Shown here piece after piece: positions 11,111 through 21,667 of a stretch of DNA of 64,000 bases. Every line of letters starts with the position of its first letter. Within the stretch, counting starts at the first letter, position 1. Source of the DNA: Pyricularia pennisetigena (Eukaryota; Ascomycota; Sordariomycetes; Magnaporthales; Pyriculariaceae); NCBI RefSeq assembly GCF_004337985.1, contig NC_043743.1, positions 4,228,186 to 4,292,185 on the forward strand, written 5' to 3'. Under the pieces are notes generated by a model. It saw nothing but the letters and a program-made list of their open reading frames with translations. It was not told the origin of the DNA and made no database searches. Position numbers and translations under genes: made by a program.

Positions 11111-11553
11111 ATGCAGCTCAGAACTGTTTACATTATTGTGGCTTTGTTGCAGATTGCACTCGCCTCCAAGATAGATTATACCGATGACGCCGATTCCCAC
11201 GCACCCCAAAACGCTGCGAGCAACGCTGCGAGCAACGCTGCACACCAGGCGGGACGGACGGAAGATGGGTACAAGGCCCCTGAAAGAAGGGTGGGCTCAA
11301 GTAAGTTTTTCAAATGATTTTTCCCACCTGACATTGAAGATAGCATTTATGGACGTAAGAATTCCTAAAACTTTTTTTTTTTTTTTTCTTCTGGTGTTTA
11401 GTCTTTGAATCACCTATTAGTTCAGCTCGCGATGCAGCTGAGCGAGGAGCAGTAGCCCATCTTAGGGATAGGTGGCGGGAAGGAGCTGAAATAGGGCGTC
11501 AGTACGGGAAAACGTTCAGAGAAAAATGGCTAGGAACCAAGGGTAGTGAGTGA
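11111..11553 (+). CDS. Small secreted protein B (effector candidate, cysteine-free)
   Basis: Two exons, 11111-11300 and 11402-11553. The intron has donor GTAAGT and acceptor TTTAG with a 15-T tract near its 3' end, and is phase 1. The product is 113 aa. Residues 1-18 are a signal peptide with a VALLQIALA core very like that of gene A (AVLLQTAFA). Next comes an acidic stretch, an alanine-rich repeat (NAAS units, residues 34-44) and a dibasic R59-R60 just before the intron. Exon 2 gives 50 residues of charged, probably helical sequence with no cysteine. The start context AAAACAAAATG matches gene A. No family recognised. The shared exon plan suggests the same class of processed secreted peptides as gene A, although the mature sequences do not align by eye. 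Confidence 0.72.
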
Positions 11554-12620
11554 GTTCGTAATGTATATTGATTGTGTTTTATCCAACAGTGTGGCGTCCC
11601 AAAACACCCCGTTTTTCCGCGGCACCTGTTATTTCAACCGCCTTTTATACATATATTATATGTACCTGACGTAATTTTGGTGAATGTTTCCTTTATCATG
11701 CATTTTCTTCGGCTCGTAAGATGCCAATTTGATTCCAAAAATAAATTTCAAAAGACGTGTGGTAAAATAGTTTATTACCCGGTTTATAACCCCCACGTAA
11801 ATTCTATGAAGAATGTACGGGGACTTTTTTTTTTTTTTTTNNNNNNNNNNNNNNNNNNNNNNNNNNNNNNNNNNNNNNNNNNNNNNNNNNNNNNNNNNNN
11901 NNNNNNNNNNNNNNNNNNNNNNNNNNNNNNNNNNNNNNNNNNNNNNNNNNNNNNNNNNNNNNNNNNNNNNNNNNNAAAAAAAAAAAAAAAAGAAGGCGAC
12001 AAGGCATTCGCAGGTGAAACGGTGGCACATGTTTGTGCAATGCACTAATGGAAAGAATAATATCACCTTTGAGTGCTGCCAAGGTCGCAGCCGCAGCAGA
12101 TAACCGCATTTTCCGGCACTGAAGCGGCCTGCTGGCCAATGATGGACAAACTACAAGGCGGTTCCACGTATGGAGTGCTTTAGCGAGTTGCCTGCAGAAT
12201 GGCCGGACGCGGTTCTTACGACCTCACACACGTAGATACACACAGGCATCCAGGTCACACAAGCGGAGGGAACATGTGGCCGCGTTTCCTAGAGTCTAAT
12301 ATAATGTAGTGCTGCCCGCTTTTCGAGACAGGGCCGCAGGCAAAGGTTGCACGATATGGATCATCGGGATTGCAGCGATTGCTTACCTACGTGTTAAGGA
12401 GCCGATATGTACCATTCTTATTTAGTCTTTCAATTGCACAAATCCTCCGGAAGCGTGGGCGTCTTCCTCTATATACCAGGTGACAATACAAGCAACAGCA
12501 AATCCCAGTCTTGTCTATTGTATCAATGGGCCGAAAGCTGCGTGCTGTGCGCAGGCAGCGCAGCTCAGTCTTCCATAAGACTCTACCGCGCCGTCCTCCA
12601 CCCTGGCCTGCAACAAAGTC
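11554..12620. other. Intergenic region containing an assembly gap
   Basis: No gene supported on either side of the gap 11841-11975. Long frames crossing the gap consist of N and homopolymer. 12000-12620 is GC-normal and featureless apart from a TATATA at about 12470. Confidence 0.55.
11841..11975. other. Assembly gap (135 N) flanked by poly-T and poly-A
   Basis: The N run is bordered by 16 T on the left and 16 A on the right. This shows that the assembler stopped at homopolymers here, which is relevant to judging the other poly-A/T joins. Confidence 0.98.
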
Positions 12621-14401
12621 TCACACAGGGCCGTCTATAAATGGTACATATTGCTGCGGGCATGTGATGTTGGCCGGAGGAACGACGCCTTGAAGGTAAG
12701 CCTGGACATGACCAAAATAACAGTTTGAGCCGCCCTGGTAAACGACTACATGCTGGGTAGGACAAATATTTGTAGCAGTTAGTCAACCAACAGAGCAATA
12801 CGGTTTGAGCAGAGACATACACCGACGGCTTCTTGCAGCAGCAACACCGACCCGGGAAATCGAGAAGATACCTGGCGTGCCCTGGGAATGGACGCAACAC
12901 GTTTTCGGTTAGCTGTAGGCTGTAGCAAAGCCAAAGAGGAAAGCCAGGCACCACTTACGATTTCAGGGGCGATAAACCATCGACTACGGTATTGGTAAAC
13001 AAGATGGGGAAGCCGGTGGATCGATCCAGCTTGATAGGACCTATAATAGAAACAAAGAAAAAAGATCAGACTTTTACTCTCAGTTCAGACGCCATGATCA
13101 AGGATTCTTACCTTGGACCACCATGCTGTCAGGCAACCGAGGCTGCATTGATCTGCACAAGATTGTATCCACAAAGATGGTAAACATGTCGCCGGCGTAC
13201 TTGCTTTGCGAATCCAAATGCTCCGCGTAATCCTTGAACCCTTGGATCGTGGTGAGTCGATTGCGCCGATAAGAGTCGGCGCATCGGATCACCCGGCCGG
13301 CGTCGGCTGCAAAGCCTATCGTGCTGTCAAACATGCCCACCAGAGAAGTGACATTGCCCTGCTCGACTTGGCGCAGAATATTTGCCAGGACTGGGAATGA
13401 CCGCAATGGGTTGTAGAGACTCTGGACGAGCAGGGCCTTCAGGTCAGAGTAAGTGACCAGTGACGGAAGGCCAGCGGCCCCGGCTCGGCTTATCGGGACA
13501 GGGTCGTTCTGGAGCTGGTGGATGATGGCGTCCATTCTGGCGGTGATGTTGGCCGGCGTTTGCCCCCAGAACGCGCAAGCCTCCGGGCCTGCAGCGTGGC
13601 AAAGGGTAGAGAACCTTTGCATGGTCTCGTCGGCTTGGTCGATGGTGTCCCACCAGTTGTTGTCGTAATACTGCTCTCCATCCACGACACCATCGAGAAT
13701 CATCCTCCCGATCCGGTCCGGGAACATGGCAGCGAAAGTGGTGCCAACGACGGTGCCGTAACTACCGGCGTAGCACCACAGCTTGGCATCCTGCGGTGAC
13801 CTGCCAGCCAGTTCAGCCTCAGCCTGGACGAATGTGAGCAGATCACGAGCGACAGCCGGAGTGGTCACGTAATACCCGTGCGGGCTGTCATTCTCGACGG
13901 CTTCGTTGCACCGCTGTCCGTAGATGGAGCTGGAAGAGTACTGCTCTTGGAGTGACGAGGTAGACACGTTGGTCACGCCCGTGTAGTGCAGCCGTTTGAA
14001 CGTGGCCCTTGCCTGGGCGTCCCCTGAGAAGCAGTCAAGGGTGGGGCCGCTGTTGTTGACACCGCGAGGGTCGAACGAGACAAAGTTGTACTGCTCTCCA
14101 AACATTTGTCCTACCGTGTCGCGGAGTCCCAACAGGAGATCTATTCCGGAGCCACCCGGGCCGCCTGGTGATGCGAAATGTCAGTTTGATTGCTTTTCTG
14201 TACAGGCAGATCAACTGAGAACCTACCCGGAATGGCTACGATGCTTTGCGAATCGGCGGTAGCATTCTTGCCAGCTAGTTTGATAAAGGCGATGGAGGTG
14301 GTGCCGATGCTTTTGTTTGAATAATCAAGAGGTACTTGCAACTTGGCGCATGCAAAATCATCAAAACATTTCGTCCATGTTAGGTTTGCTGAGGGTTCAA
14401 T
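12621..14401 (-). CDS. TAP-like alpha/beta-hydrolase (peptidase family S33), 5' end in gap
   Basis: Five exons are visible: 14227-14401, 13112-14164, 12959-13040, 12821-12881 and 12621-12752. All splice cleanly to a continuous 500-residue frame. A first exon with the N-terminal signal or membrane segment must lie in the N gap at 14475-15097. Landmarks: WTKCFDDFACAKLQVPLDY at the start of the hydrolase fold, the oxyanion-side IPGGPGGSG spanning an intron, FDPRGVNNSGP, the nucleophile elbow CYAGSYGT, the acid region NTVVDGLSP, and the catalytic histidine in the AVGHVVVYQGG segment that the last intron splits. Several NxS/T sites suggest secretion. Relatives release N-terminal tripeptides or hydrolyse proline-containing peptides and some esters; substrate not predictable. 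It is transcribed away from the Zn2Cys6 gene at 15185, sharing the partly unsequenced intergenic space. Confidence 0.85.
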
Positions 14402-14474
14402 CTAGATAAGAGATAGTAGCGTGTCAACAGAGAACAGATGGTAGACAAGAAACAGGTTACAAAAAAAAAAAAAA

Positions 14475-15097
14475 NNNNNNNNNNNNNNNNNNNNNNNNNN
14501 NNNNNNNNNNNNNNNNNNNNNNNNNNNNNNNNNNNNNNNNNNNNNNNNNNNNNNNNNNNNNNNNNNNNNNNNNNNNNNNNNNNNNNNNNNNNNNNNNNNN
14601 NNNNNNNNNNNNNNNNNNNNNNNNNNNNNNNNNNNNNNNNNNNNNNNNNNNNNNNNNNNNNNNNNNNNNNNNNNNNNNNNNNNNNNNNNNNNNNNNNNNN
14701 NNNNNNNNNNNNNNNNNNNNNNNNNNNNNNNNNNNNNNNNNNNNNNNNNNNNNNNNNNNNNNNNNNNNNNNNNNNNNNNNNNNNNNNNNNNNNNNNNNNN
14801 NNNNNNNNNNNNNNNNNNNNNNNNNNNNNNNNNNNNNNNNNNNNNNNNNNNNNNNNNNNNNNNNNNNNNNNNNNNNNNNNNNNNNNNNNNNNNNNNNNNN
14901 NNNNNNNNNNNNNNNNNNNNNNNNNNNNNNNNNNNNNNNNNNNNNNNNNNNNNNNNNNNNNNNNNNNNNNNNNNNNNNNNNNNNNNNNNNNNNNNNNNNN
15001 NNNNNNNNNNNNNNNNNNNNNNNNNNNNNNNNNNNNNNNNNNNNNNNNNNNNNNNNNNNNNNNNNNNNNNNNNNNNNNNNNNNNNNNNNNNNNNNNN
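14475..15097. other. Assembly gap (623 N)
   Basis: Preceded by a 14-nt poly-A. It hides the first exon of the hydrolase and the shared promoter region with the transcription factor. Confidence 0.98.
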
Positions 15098-15184
15098 CCC
15101 CCTCGAAATCACTGCCCAAGCGCAAGGATTTGTTTGCAAACGTTTATTTATCAGCGCCGCCCCGACACACACCCGGCTGCTTCA

Positions 15185-16937
15185 ATGGGTAATGAGACCA
15201 CGAATCAAAACACTCGACAGGCCAACCAAGCTTGGAGAAAAAAGCCGCGGAAATTTGCCCCAAAGTCGAGATTGGGCTGCAAAACTTGCAAGTGAGTTTG
15301 GACTGTAATCTTCAAAATGTCCATTGTCAATCTGTCCACCGCTTACCCTCTGTGCAACCTTTAGAATTAGACGGGTAAAATGCGACCTGTCTCGGCCTTT
15401 ATGTTCAAAATGCCAATCCACAGGCCGGACCTGCGACGGCTATGGTGAACAAGGTTCCGCAGACAACAACAACAACAACAACGGAGCAAGCAGGATCGAC
15501 GGTCACCGCTCTACAGGAGACTGCTCTCCCTCGCAGAACCTCAGACCCTTGTTGATTTTGCCTGCGACTGATCCGTCCGAGGCGCTGGCCATGGGGTTCT
15601 TCGAGCAAATTTCAATCGGGCAACTGAACGAATACCAGCCATGCGGATTATGGCGGAGCACCTTGATGTTCTTTTCCCAGACGGTCCCGTCAGTGCGGCA
15701 CGCGGCAACTGCTCTCAGCCTGATGCATCGACGATACCTGGACTGCAGTGTCAGTAACAGCCTGCAAACCCCAGAGGACGAGCGATGCCGGCCACGTGAA
15801 GCCTCCGCTTGGAGCCACTATAGCCGGGCGATCCAACTTCTCCTCGCACAAGAAACCGCCGACGGCATCGAGACGACAGCCATAACGCTGCTGGTCTGCT
15901 ATCTCCTCTTTTGCTTTGACCATCTATCCGGCGGAGACGTACAAGCCATGAAGCATTTACGCGGAGGCGTCGAGATCTCGCGCGGCGTCCGCAAGGCCAC
16001 GCCTCTGGGCAACGGTACACTCGAGAACACCGCACTGGCCGGCGCTCACGCTCTCATCACGCAAGTCACGAGACAGATCCGACGCCTCGACATGCAGGCG
16101 GCTCTCTTCATCATCGATTGGACCCCTGCCGACCTGCAGGACACACTTGTTTCGTCCCAGCCTCCTCTCCGCGGCGGCGTCTTTACAACTCTGGGCGACG
16201 CCGCTGACCATCTTCAGGTCCTCGTGGCCCGGGCAATGAAGATATACTGGACAGAGGAGCAGCCACTTCTCACGGCGGATGCGACGCCAGACGCGCTCCA
16301 AAAGAGTGTCCTGCTCGGGCAGTTGCAGACTTGGTGGGCGCTGCTCCTCGACACACTACAAGCCACCAGCCATGTCACGAGCCCGCACCAAAAGCTCGAG
16401 CCGTTGCTCCGCCTACAATACACAATCGTGACTACTCTTCTCAACATCTCCGAGCCGGTCAGAGAGCTTGCCTATGACAGATTTCTCCCCGAGTTCCAGC
16501 AGTGCGTGGCGCTGGCAGGCGACGTGCACAACGCATACTATTCCAAGTCTGCAGGGCCTGCCTTTACCCCCGAGATCGGGTTGCTTCCTGTTCTTTACAT
16601 AGTCGGGGTGAAATGCCGGCACCCGGTCATCCGACGCCGGGCCCTGAGCATCTTGCGGCGTCAGCCGATCCGGGAGGCTTTGTGGGATAGCGTGTCTGCG
16701 GCCGCGGTGGTCGAGAGGGTCATCAGTATCGAAGAGGGAGACCGGCCTAGCAATGGGAGGGGAATGCAAGCCATGGGAGACATTGCCGCGTGGCAGAGGG
16801 TGGAAAACCTGTCTTGGATGCATTTTGGGAGGGCCGGGGCGCTGGACCGGGTGGATATCAGGTACAAGATGTGCGGGAGGGAGGGATGGCGCAGTGAATC
16901 TCTTGCAATTTGCTCACCAGAGACAGCGCATCACTAG
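15185..16937 (+). CDS. Zn2Cys6 transcription factor
   Basis: Two exons, 15185-15291 and 15365-16937. The intron (donor GTGAGT, acceptor TTTAG) splits the zinc cluster. The product is 559 aa. The DNA-binding cluster is complete: C32, C35, C42, C49, C52, C59 in CX2CX6CX6CX2CX6C spacing, with basic residues (IRRVK) between C35 and C42. After a polar linker with an asparagine run (around residues 75-80), the rest resembles the fungal-specific transcription factor regulatory domain. Visible segments include GLWRSTLMFFSQ, SVRHAATALSLMHR, HYSRAIQLL, LLVCYLLFCFDHLSGG and KHLRGGVEI. It should act in the nucleus. The gene is divergent from the S33 hydrolase and could regulate it or the neighbouring sugar genes; that is only positional inference. 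The extreme C terminus is uncertain. Confidence 0.9.
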
Positions 16938-17654
16938 TACCATTGGACACTTGTACTCTACGGAGCGGCCTGAGGTTGACCTTGCCCAGTAAGCATACGC
17001 TTGATATTATTCTTTGAGGGGGCCCACAACGTACAGCCCCCAAGTAGGGACCCAAGCATCAGGTACCTCAACCACCTAGTTATACTGTTGTTAGGAAGAA
17101 CATGGAAAGCAAAAGCATCTGTCGGCTTCCGCCGCATATTTGAATTTAATTGTCATAAACCATTATACGAATTTTCTTAACAACCGTATTTGGCAATTTA
17201 CACACAGAAATACCAGTTAGAAACAGTGATAATAAGGAAAATATTAGACGCTCTTTAATCAGCTTTGGAGGTAATGGCGAATGGCAAAACCTTTTGATTT
17301 GGTTGCTTTTACCTCAACTCGCCAATATGGTCGATTAACATACAATAACAACTATTGCATTCCTTCGCAATGTTCCACAAAACTTCCCTGTTTCAATTGA
17401 ATTCCGTAACCAGCATGAACCCTAAAAACATAAATGCAAGGAGCAGAGTTGCTAACCCAAAAAACGCATGCTGGTCAAAAGAAATTGCAAAAATAGCAAA
17501 TACGTATAACGTTTCTACGAATATTTCGGGTTTCTTCTTTCTTTTTTAAATTGGTTTCTCATGATTTGGTGAACAGTTTGTTCAAAAGTCATAGTGGCTT
17601 TCCGGTCCATAGTGTTACTTTTGCGCGTGTACGATGCGTAGCAACAATTCATTG

Positions 17655-17699
<45 letters not shown>

Positions 17700-17759
17700 T
17701 ATCAGCCCCAACATACATACTTTTTGAATCATCATGACTTGTGTGCCTTCCTTCCATCC
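16938..17759. other. AT-richer intergenic region
   Basis: No gene supported. Contains a (TA)20 microsatellite at 17656-17695. Composition is intermediate between the genic part and the transposon nest. Confidence 0.6.
17656..17695. repeat. (TA)n microsatellite, 20 units
   Basis: Perfect TA dinucleotide array in the intergenic region before the polyketide synthase relic. Confidence 0.95.
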
Positions 17760-18070
17760 CTATTTAGACTGCATCTGCGACAAAACCGTCTTGCAAAGCT
17801 CCCTTATGCTCTCCCCATTGAGGATGCTCAAGACAGGCACGCTCACCTCAAACTCCCTCAAAAACCACGCGCGCAGGTCCACAGCCACCGAGAAATCGAT
17901 CACATAGTTCATCAGGCGCACGTCGAGGCGCGGGGGAGTCCCCTCGGGCAGCTGCATCGTCTCGGCCACCGCCAAAGAAAAAAAACACCTAATGAGGGGT
18001 CGCCAGCTGGCCCTCGTCCGTGGTCTCGGCGGCCAGCTTCTTGCGCACGTCGCGCGAGCCGTCTCGCGCG
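17760..18070 (-). pseudogene. Acyl-carrier-protein end of a polyketide synthase, broken
   Basis: The minus strand ends at TAG 17762-17760 after a C terminus typical of highly reducing PKS carrier domains: AVDLRAWFLREFEVSVPVLSI, then NGESIRELCKTV. Upstream, VRKKLAAETTDEGQLA and LAVAETMQLPEGTPP are the usual start of the carrier domain, but they lie in different frames with a stop between. At the phosphopantetheine site the family's D-S-L reads D-F-S, so the attachment serine is misplaced and the domain would be dead. The fragment abuts an AT-domain fragment of opposite strand at about 18070. Clearly a relic, not a working gene. Confidence 0.75.
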
Positions 18071-18075
18071 GCACC

Positions 18076-18572
18076 AGAGCCCTGCGATCGAGCAGGCGTT
18101 GCTGCTGCCCTGCGTCAGCGTCTGGCTGGCCCGCGCCGTAAAGTGCGCGAAGCGCGGTGATAGGGCGCTCCTCTGGCGAGATAGTCGCCGCGCACGCAGC
18201 CGGCGCCGTGTCGCACAGGGATGCGATCAGGGATGCCTACCATAGAGGCCTCTTGTCGTCGCAGGTGGTCTCCAAACTGAATGGCCGTCTCGGTTCGATG
18301 CTCGCAGCTGGTCCGGCCGAAACGGAAACCAGCGCGTTTTTCGCCGAGCACGACCCGGAGGAAAAAATTACGATCGTTTGTACAAACAGACCCCGGAGCG
18401 TTACGTTGCTTGGCGAGGCGTTTGCCGTGTCGAGGATCGAACGGGCTCTGCGCGAAACTGGACATTTTGCGCGCGGCCTCCGAACCGGAAGTATCGCGTA
18501 CCAATTTCCATACATGGACGCAATTGGCAGGGACTTTGTCCAAGCTATTGGTTCATTCGACTCGACCAGTCC

Positions 18573-18628
<56 letters not shown>

Positions 18629-18830
18629 ATTCTAGCAGTTCCTTAAACGTCCCCATATACTCCTCGGTGAGCGAGGGTCCTATTCCGGATGCAGCAGTTC
18701 TATCTTCGGCAAACTACTGGTATTTAAACATGAAGTCGCCGGTACGGTTTGCAGGTGCGCCACACAACCTCCCCTTGAGCAAAAACACCGACGGATCCTC
18801 GAGCGGCTTTGGACCTTGAAAAGTCTAAGG
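18076..18830 (+). pseudogene. Acyltransferase-domain fragment of a polyketide synthase, broken
   Basis: The plus strand carries AT-domain sequence in several frames. First a QSPAIEQALL segment (for the usual SQPA..ALQ), then after a frameshift SAVIGRSSGEIVAAHAAGA, the nucleophile elbow with GHSSG changed to GRSSG. SMLAAG, VCTNRPRSVTLLGE and IAYQFPYM follow, the last normally AYHSxHM, so the second catalytic histidine is lost. After a 50-nt poly-A the domain resumes: VPIYSSVSEG, SSANYWYLNMKSPVRFAGA. KS and all later modules are absent. The lesions are frameshifts and transversions as well as transitions, so this is old decay rather than only RIP. Confidence 0.75.
18578..18627. repeat. Poly-A homopolymer (50 nt) inserted in PKS coding sequence
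   Basis: Recognisable AT-domain coding lies on both sides in the same direction, so the tract interrupts a former exon. This implies an insertion, a tract expansion or a retro-type poly-A scar, not a natural intron feature. Confidence 0.85.
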
Positions 18831-19066
18831 GACAAGCTGCCCGGCAGGCGGCGGACGAGTTCCAGCGCACTGCCGAGATGGCGTGGAGGCAGGATATCGA
18901 TCGATTATTTCCTCAATGGAAGCACCACTTTGGCGCCGGCACGGACTCGGCAGACCGCAACTACGCGAACCTGGTGGGCCTTTTTGCTCACAAGCGAACA
19001 GACATACACGCCCTTTTTCGTAGGGGCGTCGTCGCTTCTGCGCGCGTCGTTAGAACAAGGTAACCA
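18800..19066 (+). other. Unidentified open frame next to the PKS relic
   Basis: A GC-normal frame with no ATG start ends at TAA about 19064-19066. It contains an alanine-rich helix-like part (QAARQAADEFQRTAEMAW) and FPQWKHHFGAG. I do not recognise it. It may be further PKS debris or a fragment of another gene. It ends about 60 bases before the first transposon. Confidence 0.3.
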
Positions 19067-19121
19067 CCTTGCCCGTCTTGCCTCCCACGTCTCCGTCGGC
19101 TCGTTAATCAAATGGCGAAAG

Positions 19122-21667
19122 TAGTCTCAGGGCTCATCCCTGAAGCCCAAAGCTCCACAATTGATCCACTTCGTTCGCTTCGCCCCATTTCGTGGCTTAA
19201 TTGCGGCTTTGCAATATACCCGTGGGTCCATCCAAAAAACGTTTTGGTTCAAATTTAAGGACAATTTATCGAATTTCGCCGTTCATAGCGGTATTTTTGG
19301 CATTTTTGCGACCGATACTCCTTAATTATTCCACAATTACGCAAATATTAAAAAGAAAATATCGTTAAAAATAGGAATTGGTAGGCTTTTTTTATAAATC
19401 CAAAATTTTTTGCACACGGTATAACAATTAAAACTTGGATATAACCCGCCTTTTATCCGTTTATAACGGTATTATTATTATTAATTTATAAATACCATGG
19501 ATACCCATTTCTTATTTTATTATAGTGGGTGACCCAGAAGTGGACATATCCATAAAGTGGATACCCCTCCGAAAAACTGCCATAAAAATAACGAATATGC
19601 AATTGATCGTTTTTCCGCAGTAAATCACAATAAAACCTATATTTATTAATTCGCAAAAAGCTTTTTTATATTATAATCCAGGAATAAAACCGTAAATCCC
19701 TGGTTTTAATCCTAATTTCGGTATTATTGCCGGATTTTAACCTCCATAGCCGCTTTTTTCTAATCCAAACCGTAAACCGCTTCCTATATACCGGCCTGCT
19801 TATAAAAACAGTTTTAAGTTTCGCGGCGCACGCGTTTTTTAGGTGCAGGTTTGAAAATTTTAATTTTTTCGTTTAACCGTTTGTTTTCAGAAGTAAAATT
19901 CGCGATTTAAACAATTTAATAATTTATAATTTTGGATATTTTTTGTATAAAATTAACCAAATTTTTTCTGTATTCGCCCAACCGGCCTATTATTTGCATA
20001 ACCTGTTTTTTAATATTTTGGGAGGTTTTTAAGGTCCCTAAAATAAAGTTAATTATATTTGAATCCGAATTACGGTTAAAAATCATTATTTGGATAATTT
20101 TTAGGTTAAAATTTACCATTTAATCCGGAATTAATATTTAAGGGGGTATTACCGGCCAAATCCCGGTTTTGCGGAAGCCGGAAATTACGTTGCGAACCGA
20201 TAAACCGGTTATAAAAGCGTTTTAATAAACGGTAAAAAACCGGTTTCGTTATTTAGGCGCAATAATATCCAACGACGTAAAATATTTTATATATTACCGG
20301 TAATAAATTTTAATAAAATTAAAAATAAAAATATTTAACGGTTAAATGAAATATAAATTATAAATAGGTAAATATTCTAAAAAAACCCTATTTTTAAACG
20401 TTTTGAATATAAATTTAACTAATTAATGCGTTAAAATTAAATTAAATACCAATAACCGCCATTTTATATTAATATTTAACTTCGTTTCCGGTAAAAAAAC
20501 CTATTTTAACCATTTAAAAACGATTTTAAAATTAAACCAGCCCGTGGGAATCGAATCGTACGCCTAATCCTTAATATTAGGTGGAAATTACTGCGTTTGT
20601 AAAATATTACCCGTTTGGATTACGGTTGGGGTAAATTTTTTTCCCTTTATAATTACCGTTTCAATAATCGACGTTTAAATGGTATTTAACGTAAATATAA
20701 TTTCAATTTAATTCCGGCGTTTTACGAAAAATAAACCGTATATTTTTCCGGCCGTTATATCGTTTTATTGGAAACCGTATTTATCCATATTTACAATATA
20801 TTTAAATTTAATTTCGAATTCGGTAATTATTCGTTGGTATTGGTTATAAAACCCCCGGATTAACTCGGCCGTGGTTTTTTTAATTCGCGTACCCTCCAAA
20901 AAAACCCCGGATTTGGTTTTAATATCTTTATTACGGCGTAAAAAACCGATTAACCAACGCCTACCGAAAACGTTTACGCGTTTTTTCGGCGGTATTAAAA
21001 AAAAAGCGAAATTTTTAATTATTTGGTACGTGGGCGCCCTTCCAACGAGTTTTTCGATTTCGATCCAACGGTTAACGAATTTTTCCTGTTCGTTAGAAAC
21101 TAGCTAATACGGTTTATAGGTTTATTTTTGATTGAAAACGCCGTTAAAGCGACGCATAAAGGTGGTTTTTAGTACGGCCCACTGCGCGGCCGTTTTATTT
21201 CACGAAATACCTGATTTTATGGTTTTAACCGCCTGGGTAAGCCTAAATTCCAAATGTCTCGGTATCACGGCTTTTTTCGGCTTTAAAAACGCGTTGTTTG
21301 CGGTGCGTTGTCGCGTTGAAGTAGATGGGTTGTGTTAAGGATGTTAGAAATTGCTAACAAAACACGTGTCCACTTCAGGTGCATGTCCACTTGTGGGTCA
21401 CCCATTGTAACAATAATTATAATCCGTTAAAATTTATATATGGAAAATCGTATAAACGAAAAGGTTTTTTATATATAAACTTTAATATAAATAACGCAAA
21501 ATTATTAATTTTACAATCCGTATAGGGTAAGTTTAATTTGATATATTATACGTGCACCTTTGAATGCCATCAATACCCATTTCCCATTCTACTAATAGCG
21601 ATTATAATCCATTAAAATTTATATATAAAAAATCGCATAAATGAAAAGAATTTTTATATATAAGTTT
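19122..21667 (+). mobile_element. TAGTCTCAG-family TIR element 1, left part, interrupted
   Basis: Starts with TAGTCTCAGGGCTCATCCC, the left terminus shared by all copies of this family, at the exact point where composition drops to AT-rich. Internal sequence (around 19340-19520) belongs to a subfamily also seen reversed at 36320-36667. It is interrupted by a pogo-like element (19523-21407) and cut off on the right by a copia LTR at 21668. Right terminus not found. No transposase seen. Confidence 0.7.
19523..21407. mobile_element. Pogo/Fot1-like DNA transposon 1, RIP-degraded
   Basis: Bounded by TA dinucleotides (19521-19522 and 21408-21409) and terminal inverted repeats of about 25 bp sharing TGGGTGACCCA and AAGTGGACAT; the few differences at the tips (TAG versus CAA) are RIP-type changes from CAG. 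A length of 1885 bp and a TA target fit Fot1/pogo elements. The interior is riddled with stops on both strands; minus-strand relics suggest the transposase lay on that strand, but I could not confirm the catalytic residues. Inserted in TIR element 1. Confidence 0.7.

Noticed and set aside
11572..12139. Long frames crossing the N gap at 11841
   Set aside because: They consist of N and homopolymer with no real coding evidence.
14402..15295. Long frames through the 623-N gap
   Set aside because: Translation of unknown bases. Only the spliced hydrolase and zinc-cluster exons at the borders are supported.
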